Assembly (NCBI RefSeq): GCF_014633365.1
Contig: NC_068347.1
Location: 25,150,493 to 25,214,492, forward strand
DNA from: Diospyros lotus
Lineage: Eukaryota; Streptophyta; Magnoliopsida; Ericales; Ebenaceae
Length of the DNA stretch: 64,000 bases
Direction of reading: 5' to 3'
The position numbers and the translations under genes were made by a program. Within the stretch, counting starts at the first letter, position 1. Each line of letters begins with the position of its first letter. Under the pieces are notes generated by a model, which was given only the letters and a program-made list of their open reading frames with translations, was not told the DNA's origin and did not search any database. This document shows, piece after piece, positions 12,288-21,200 of the stretch.

Positions 12288-15200
12288 CTCTTTTTCTCCC
12301 TCTCGTTCACTTTTTTTCTCTCAAAACCAACCCTAATTCTCCTCACCAAGGAGAATTTACCCTCTATCAGGCTGAGACCCTAAGAGGATCAATGGATTGC
12401 CATAGGATACTACACAACTGGGCATCGACTTGTTCCCATTTGGCCTGGTTGGCTGCCAGCACACTTTCAACCTTTGTGGTAAGATGATTAGCTTGACCTT
12501 GTCCTTTGAACCACATTTTGGCAAAAGCTGCCCATGAGAGATAGTTTGGCAGACCCTATCAATTTGATAGTGGTGATCTTAGGAGTCCCAAGGTTAGAGA
12601 CAGCCAAGGTTTGAGAGACAAAGGCTTTAAGTGCTGAAACGGGAGCACCAGGGGCTGGGATGATCTCAGACACTATGAAATTTTAGAGTAGGGACGTTAG
12701 CTAGATGTGAGGGCAGAGGCCAGCGTGTGAGAAGTGCCACTGGCAGGACTCGCTAGTCAGCAGCATTAGCTAAAGCTGGCAGTCCTCCTTCTCATCTTCA
12801 CCAAGAAAGAGATTAGTAGCGGAGGCCAGTGTTTTTGTAATGGTGAAAGGCAACACGCTAAGCTTGGAGGCAATGGCCATTTCTAGCAGGATAGTAACGG
12901 ACAGTTGGAGGTCCAATTTGGGGGTGGCCAGAAGTAGGACAATGACAGACGGCTGTTGGAGGTCCGATCTAGGGTGGTCGGAAGCAGCACAATGACGGAC
13001 ATGCCTACACGCACCGGCGCCTAGAGGTGGAAGTAGACTGTGTTGTGGCACATGGGGGCACGTGCCTTCACTAGTGGAAACGCAGCACCAAGGGTAGGTC
13101 GATCGGAGGTGTTAGGGTGATAGTGTGGTTGGTTTTTGGAAAAGGCACTGAAAGAAATGCCAACAAGCTAGGTCAACTATGGGTAAGGAGAGAGAGTGGG
13201 TAGAGAGAGGAACAATAGGGTTTAAGTGCCACTACAGATAGACACAAGATTTTAGGGTTTTCTCAACACAACTTTGATAGCATGTGAAAGTGATTGAGAG
13301 AGAAAACTTGAGAGATTAGTCCCTCAATTCTATTACATATAGGCTAATTATAATGAATGGAGTTAATTATGGATATAATTATGTAGGTAATTACAACCTA
13401 AATTATGGAGACTAATGTCACAACCTAGAGTTGGGCTAGCGTTTAGAAAGGAAATTGAGAAGAATTCGGGGGGGAGAGAGTAGAATTGAAGGGAGAGATT
13501 GAGCAAAAACAGAGAGAATAGAAGGAAAACAGAGGAAATCGAGAGAGAGATATGTAAGGAAAGAAGCTTGAATTCTGTATTTCATTTCCTAGTCCATTCT
13601 TTACATACTATAGCTAAGGGCAAATATCTCTACCAGAGGGGAAAGAAAATTAAAAATACTATCCTTGGAATGTGACAAATTTTCCCCCCTTGAAATGTTT
13701 CTTGCCCCCAAAAAACTTATTACTATTGAGCCATTGTTCCTTTATCTAAGCCTTCCATATTCAGCGACTATCCTTTGCATTGGCGGCCCGTACTAAATTT
13801 GTCCCCACATTTAAAGCATAATTCAAGCCTTCTCCTTGGCTCCATAATAGGAGGTTTGGTTGCATTAGGGTTAGTGTGAACCCTAGGATGTTCTTTTCCC
13901 TGAGTTAGACCTGAGGCTACAATCCAAGCATTTTCTCCCACCTCCTAACTACTCAGAGGATAACCTTCTAATAGAGTTTCATGCCTCCTGAAAATAGCTT
14001 CTAATGCAAACTCCAACATTCTCGCCTTCTCAACAACCTACTACATTGTTTCTAGCTGCATCATCTTCACAATTGGTTTTAATTCATCATCCAACCCACT
14101 TACGAAACTAGACACAAAATATGCTTCATTCAAGGTCGAATAAGATAAGATCACTAACAATTTCAACTCCTCAAACCTGGTTTGATACTCTTCTACCGAA
14201 CCTTTCTGCCTTAGCTTATTGAATTCTTTGATGACATCCATCCTAGTTCTTTCCTCGAATCGCATACAGAAATCGTCCACAAACTCTAGCCAACTCAACT
14301 CCGTCCTCCTACTCCACCCTTAGAACAATACATCTACTATGTCATTGAGATAAGTGGCTGCCAAATTCACCTTTTGTCCTTCTGCCACTCTATAGTGGTA
14401 AAAGAATCGTTCACATCTCCGTATCCGCCATCTTGGTTTGTCTCCTTCAAATACTAGAATGTCTAGCCTTGGTAATGGGGTGTGATACTAACTCACTTGT
14501 GCTCCCCTAGTGGAATTTTTTAGTACAAATTCCGATCGTTCCTCTATTTCCAAAGGATCAGGGAGCAAGCTGCCGGGATCTTGCCTTTGTTAGAATCAGA
14601 ACCGAGGTGGGCCTTGGAGAGAAGTTTGCTAGCAGGCTCACGTTAGGGATTCTAGAGAACAAACTTAGGATAGTGTTTAGCTGTAGTCTAAAACCAGAGA
14701 ATTCTTCTCAAAGAATAGAGGAGTCTTCTCTCATATTTCTCTCCACCACCATTGTCTCAACTCTGCCTCGACTCACTTCCTCTTAAATTTGACGGAGGCC
14801 AAGTTCTAATGTCTCCAAGCTCTCCTCTATCTGCTTCTGGTTTTGTCAAAGGCCCATCTCCATCGCATCCAATTGCATCTACAGTTGCTTCATCCTCGCT
14901 CCTTCCGCCATCACTGGATTCACCTATTACTTTTGATCACTCAACTACCCAACTCACCGAATTTGATCGATGGTGATAACCAATCGGAATTATGAAAATT
15001 CCGATCGTCTTCGCTCAGTCGACTTCCAGGTCACTGAACCTAATCGATGGATATTTTCAATCGTGATGGCACTAAATTTCGATCGCTCAGAATTTGTTGC
15101 TGGTTGGAAATACTCAAAACTAAATGGTTGGGGTTCGCCTAGCTCGGAATAGCTTCAATCAGATTTGTTGTTGCTTGTCGTTGACTTGATTGCTCGAGCT

Positions 15201-18200
15201 CCATTTGCGATCGTTGTGATTCAATAATTGCTCCCATACCTGCTTCCACTTTGTGTCTTCCTTTCTTGCCAGAATCGGCACCTTCGTCTCACCCAATCAC
15301 CATCTAATGGTCAGAGGACCATTGGCTCTGATACCAAAATGTCACAACCAAGGGTTGGGCTAGGGTTTAGAAAGGTAATTGAGAAGAATTGGAGGGAGAG
15401 AGATCAGAATTGGAGGGAGAAACTGAGAAGAAACAGAGAGAATATAAGGAAAATAGGGGAAATCGAGAGAGAGAAATGTAAAGAAAGAAGCCTGAATTCA
15501 ATATTTCATTTCCTAGTCCATTCTTTAGATAGCCTATTTATAATTGAAAGCAGATTCTAGAAATAGCACCCATGTGCTCTTCAATAGAAATCATAACCAC
15601 CTATGGCTAAGGGCAAATATCTCTAACAAAAAGGAAAAGAAAATTACAAATACTATCTTTGGAACGTGACAACTAATTGAGAGTCTGAGACTAATTACCA
15701 GTTGACTATATACATATTCTATGCATGTCTAAATACAAGAAAGGAAACAAATCTAACACCAGTGATTATGGAAAACCATTAGGCTTCTCTTTTATCCAGT
15801 GCAATGCAAGCATTATGCATTATGGTCAAAAATTGATATATTTTTATGTTCATTGCCTAAGAAAAGAACACTGTCAATGCTTTCAATTCAAACTAATTTC
15901 AAGTAGGAACCCCATTAATTCTCTACTATGAGATCACAAGTTAATTCTAAGCCAAAAAAAAAAAATCACAACTTAAGTTGATCAATGCATTTGTCTAAAC
16001 AATAAAGGTATAAGCTCTAAGGCAGAGCAACTTAGTTGCCAAAATTAAAGTTCTGCTAAAGTGATTCTCCACATATTAGGAGAGGGGAAAAAGGAGGAGC
16101 AGCAGAAGAAATGATTATTACCCTGTACTCATTTAAAATCTCATCATTAGAGATGGTTCTCTCAATGTCTTGACCTTCTCGACGAATGCAAACTATACCA
16201 AAGTCTCTACATATGGCTCTTACCTAAAAATATAAAAGATGAGCATTTGCATCAATTACAAAATGCAGATAATCACTGCCTAAGGACTCAAATATTCCAT
16301 TACCACCCCATCACTTCATATGGAGGAAACTGCAATACATCAACATGGATAAGATGGTGTAATTGTAACTCATATGCTTATGTTCTCACTGTTTACTTTT
16401 CTTAAAAATGAGAAGGTCAGGTCCTAAATTCATTGCAAAGGATTATAATGGCCATTCTGTTTAATTTTAAGCCTTCAATGTCTCCAGAAAATGTTGTAGC
16501 GAAGTGCAATGGAAAAGGCTTGGCATCTTTATGGCAGGGTGGCAAAATTATTATTCTTAACATCAACATTTGTCAAAATAGCATGCAAGCAGAATTTTTA
16601 TAACATGAGCCCTCCATCCAGAATGATTCAGCGGTGGAACTTCTGAAATACAAATTGCAAGGGTGGGTCTTTTGATATAAAATGGAAGCACCATAAAAAG
16701 CCCCCACTCTGTATGAAGATTCTATACATAACTAACATTTGCTCACATTATTTTAACTTTTTAATATTAGGCTTTAAATTTTCTATTGGTTTGAGTTTGT
16801 TGTATGTCACAAAGACTTACCTGCTCAGGAATCCAGACTCCAGGAATGCTAAAAGATTCTAGCAGATCAGAGCCGCAAGCAAGCATGACCTTCAAAGGTC
16901 CTATGAGCAAGGTAAGAGAAAAACAACTGAGTCATGATATTGGCACCAAATTAGACTAAACACTTCTAGACGTGCAATGACAGTCCAGAAGTGAAAGATT
17001 GTGTAATAAAAAGCCAATGCAGTTAAAAAAGAGAAAAGGAATACTGTAATAAAAAGATAAAAGCAATTTTATAAAAAAAATAATAAAAGAAAACAGCACT
17101 TTTTAAGATCATGGACATCTAAAGATTAGGCAAGGCAAGCATTTTAAACCGTCAGCCTGTTGGTAAAGCTTCTGATAGTAACAGGGTTAGAATTCCGTTT
17201 GCCAACTTATATTGGAGATAGGTGGGCCTTCACTAGTACTTCAATTCACCAAGTCTGGTCAAGAAAAAATCTTGAGATATCAAAGAAACAACAAATAATA
17301 ACTAATGAACTAAAGAAAGTGGCTTGAATCATCTTATCGAGTATAGAAGCGCAAGAGAATAATTGTGTCACACCCTCAGGTTGAGCTAGGGTATGAAAAG
17401 GGAATTGGGAAGATTAAGAGAAGAATTTGGAGGGAGAGAGAAACAGCAAGAAAGATGAAGAATATTCGAGAGAAAGGGAGAGAAAGATAGCAGAGAGAGA
17501 GAAATAACAGAAATATTCAATTCATTCCTTCCCATGCCCTACCCTCTAATAAGTCTCGGATCTGAGACTTGTGCAATTCTGGAATGTTTTGTAGCCATGG
17601 GAGAAATTTGAATTGAGAGGGGGAATTTTGAAAGGATGAAGAATTTAGAGAGAGAGAAAAGAGGGAAAGAGAATTTGAAGGGAAAGAATTATGTATTATC
17701 TCATCATAATTTCCATCCTCATACATCTGGTTCCCTTTTATAGGCAGCTCTTCAGTTGTAACTCCCTTAACCGAAAGAGTACAAGTTGTTACACCTATAA
17801 CTGCTAGTTACAACAGCTGCTTATTTACGAGCATTAGACTAATTACAATTACACCCCTAGCATACCTTGAGGCTCTTGACACCCTCATACAGCTATGGCT
17901 TATTTATAGCCTCACAACCCTTGCAGCCATGTGCAATACAACTGTTTGGCCTCTGCCCATGCACCCATGTGTAGTACAACTATAATCATAACCACCTATA
18001 GCTAAGGGTAAATATCTATAACACAAAAGAAAATTACAAATACTACCCTTGGAACGTGACAAATCCCCCCCCCCCCTCTGAAATGTTTCTTGTCCCCAAG
18101 AAACTTATTACCGTCGATCCATTGTTCTTTTAACCAATTCCGACTGGCTCTCCTACTTTGTTATCTTCCTCCAAGCCTTCCATATTCAGCAATTGTCTTC

Positions 18201-21200
18201 TACATTGGTGGCCCGGACTGAATTTATCCCCGCATTTAAAGTATAATCCAAGTCTTCTCCTTGGCTCCATAACAGGAGGTTTGGTTGCATTAGGGTTCTC
18301 TTTTCCTTGAGTTTGTCCTAAGGCTGCCATCCAAGCATTTTCTCCCACCTCCTAACTGCTTCGAGGATAACCTTCTGTTAGAGTTCAATGCCTTTTAAAA
18401 ATAGCTTCCAATGCAAGCTCCTACATTCTTGCCTTCTCAGCCGCCTGTTGCATTGTTACCGGCTACACCATCTTCACAATTGGTTTTAATTCGTCATTCA
18501 ACCCACTTACAAAACTAGACACAAAATATGCTTCATTCAAGGTCGGATAAGATATGATCACTAATGATTTTAGCTCCTCAAACCTGACTTGATACTCCTT
18601 CTACCACACCTTCCTACCTTAGCTTATTGAATTCTTCGATGACGTCCGTCCTAGTTTTTTCCTCAAATCACATACAAAAATCTTCTAGCCAACTCAAATC
18701 CGCTCTCCTCCGACTCCACCCTTGGAATCATAAATCCACTATGCCATTGAGATAAGTGGCTGCCAAATTCACCTTCTGCCCTTCTGCCACTCTATATTGA
18801 TAAAAGAATCGTTCACATCTCCGTATCCACCATCTTGGCTTGTCTCCTTCGAATACCGAAATGTCTAGCTTTGAAATTGGGGTGTGATATTGATTCACAT
18901 TTGTTCCCCTAGTGGAATTTTCCAATACAAATTCTGGTCGTTCCTCTTCTTCCAAAGGATCAAGAACATGCTACCAAATTCTTGACTCGGTCAAAATCAA
19001 AGCCGAGATGGGCCTTGGAGGGAAGTCTGCTGGAAGGCTCGCGTTAGGAATACTAGAGAACATACTTAGAACGGTGCTTAATTGCTATCTAAAACCAAAG
19101 AATTCTTCTCGGAGAGTGGAGAAGTCTTCTCTTAGATTTCTCTCCACCACCATCATCTCGACTCTACCTCAACTCACTTCCTCTTGAGTTTAACGGACGC
19201 CGAGTTCCAACGTCTCCAACCTCTCCTCTATCTACTCCCAATTCTATCAAATGCCCATCTCTATCGCATCCAATCGTATCTTCAGTTGCTTTATCCTAGT
19301 GTCTTCGGCCATCCTTCAGCAATTTGCTTAATTTTTGCCTTTAATTCACAGAGGATTGCCAGCCACGTCCACTGTGGTGATCGCTGATGGACTCGAGTCT
19401 TGTGGATCTCCGATCTCCTAGATCTTATCAAAAGTTTATGGGGATCAGCAATCGCTCTACCACTACTTCCAACCGCGCCAACCTTAGTCGCCTAAACCTA
19501 CTACACCGAAAACGCTGCATAGCTTCAAAAACCCACCTTGCACCTTGCAATTACCTCCGTTTCGCGTCTCAAAAATTTTGGTCCAAGAATCGCTTGCTCG
19601 TTCAGAATCTACTACTAGAATACCCAGTCAGACATCGTCGGAATAACAACCAGAATAGTCTACATCATGGTCAAGAATTGACCGGCTCTGATACCAATTG
19701 TCACACCCTCGGGTTGAGCTAGGGTATGAAAAGGGAATTGGGAAGATTAAGAGAAGAATTTGGAGGGAGAGATCAAATGGGAGAAAGAGAAACAACAAGA
19801 AAGATGAAGAATATTCAAGAGAAAGGGAGAGAAAAATAATAGAGAGAGAGAGAGAAATAATAGACATATTCAATTCATTCCTTCCTATGTCCTACCCTCC
19901 CATAGTTGTGGCTTATTTATAGCCTCACAGCCCATGCACCCATGTGCAATACAATCGTTTGGCCTTAGCCTATGCACCCATGTACAGTACAACTGTAATC
20001 ATAACCACTTATAGCTAAGGGTAAATATCTATAACACAAAAGAAAATTACAAATATTACCCTTGAAACGTGACAAATTGGAAGGCAAAATAACGAAAATA
20101 AAAAACTGAAAGGTAAAGTTATGGGTTGAGGTTACAAGAGCCAGGCATGATGGCCTTGCTTTTGGATTAATCAAGAATGGTCTTTACATATTATATAGAA
20201 CCTAATGCAAAAGAAAGACACACATCACCAAACACAAGAAACCAGGACTGAGGCTTGATAACTTGAATTAAGAATGATGTAAAAACTGAGGCTGGCAACT
20301 AGAGTGCCTTTCAAACAAGACAGAAACTTAAAAATCATAAAGTAACTATAAACACTCATGTAGGAAATGAAAGCACTTCAAGCAGCAAAGTCCATTCAAA
20401 GCCAAGCTTTAGTTTGCAAAATGATATAGGCACACAGCATTCCTTAGAGCCCTTGAAGTAATTAGCCAATGTAAACTAATTGGTCAAAAGTCAACAAAGA
20501 GTTATGGCCTGTGACCTCACCTCCAGATATCTTCTCACCCTCACTCAATGAGGTCCTGATTCTACACAGAACAGTCAACGTGCGTTGGAAGGTATCTTGA
20601 CTGGCCTATTACAAAGACCCAATAGTTCAATCAATTTTTAGAGACAATAAACACGAGACGAAATAAAGAGGAGAAAGAGAAAAAAGTGACTGTGGATAGA
20701 TTCAAAACTTGTAAGGAAATTGTGCCAACTCCAATTCAGTAAGAGAGAGAGAGAGAGAGAGAGAACAAATAAAAAACCTCCCAGGGATCCACCATTATGA
20801 ACTCTGAACTTCTGCAAGCTAGGCGACACATTTCAATACGATGTTTAGCAGGTATAAGACCCTATATAAAAAGATAACCAATATAAGAACACATTTGCAT
20901 TGACCATGTTGCAGAAGTTGTATTCAGTGGAAGAACATCTGATATCCAGTAATGTAAAACCATAATAATCGCAACATACAGGAAGACTGATACTCAATAG
21001 GACAAAGTATCAAGAAACTGCATGAACACAAAGTTCAACTAACCAGGCAATGGTAATGGAAATTCATGGTCATAGTAATTGCATCTTAACACTTCCCATC
21101 AGATGATAGATTCAAAAGAAAATTAAGCAATTTAGTTGAAAAATGAAAATAGATTCTCCAACAGTTCTATGTGAAATCTATACAGAACCAATATTCTCTA

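Larger units (their letters stand above)
3727..12673 (-). pseudogene. Copia gag-pol polyprotein, degenerate and interrupted
   Basis: Minus-strand pieces in order: gag N-terminus from 12673 to 12386 (KITTIKLIG, as in UBN2-type gag); gag middle 9214-9083 (ETCVEVWKE), continuing across the solo LTR into 8480-8270; a zinc-knuckle region near 8090-8200; aspartic protease 7941-7663 (GVIDHMCGN); GAG-pre-integrase 7614-7390 ([20 protein letters not shown]); integrase to about 6626 (ending [17 protein letters not shown]); reverse transcriptase from 6250 ([28 protein letters not shown]) to about 5460; and RNase H 5400-3727, split by the hAT insertion. Frameshifts and stops occur throughout, so no functional polyprotein is expected. 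Confidence 0.88.
3561..15758 (-). mobile_element. Full-length Ty1/Copia element in NMNAT intron 8, carrying four nested insertions
   Basis: The 3' LTR is 3561-3726. The 5' LTR is 13283-13415 plus 15677-15758, split by a later insertion. The outer flanks are CCAGT at 3556-3560 and CCAGT at 15759-15763, a perfect 5-bp target duplication. A Copia-type polypurine tract (GAGGGAGAG on the minus strand) abuts the 3' LTR, and a diverged primer site (TGCTATCAAAG) follows the 5' LTR at 13282. Removing the nested hAT, solo LTR, Gypsy and gag-only Gypsy with their duplications leaves about 5.1 kb, the normal length of a Copia element. It is transcribed in the same sense as NMNAT. Without it, intron 8 would be about 399 bp. 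Confidence 0.95.
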
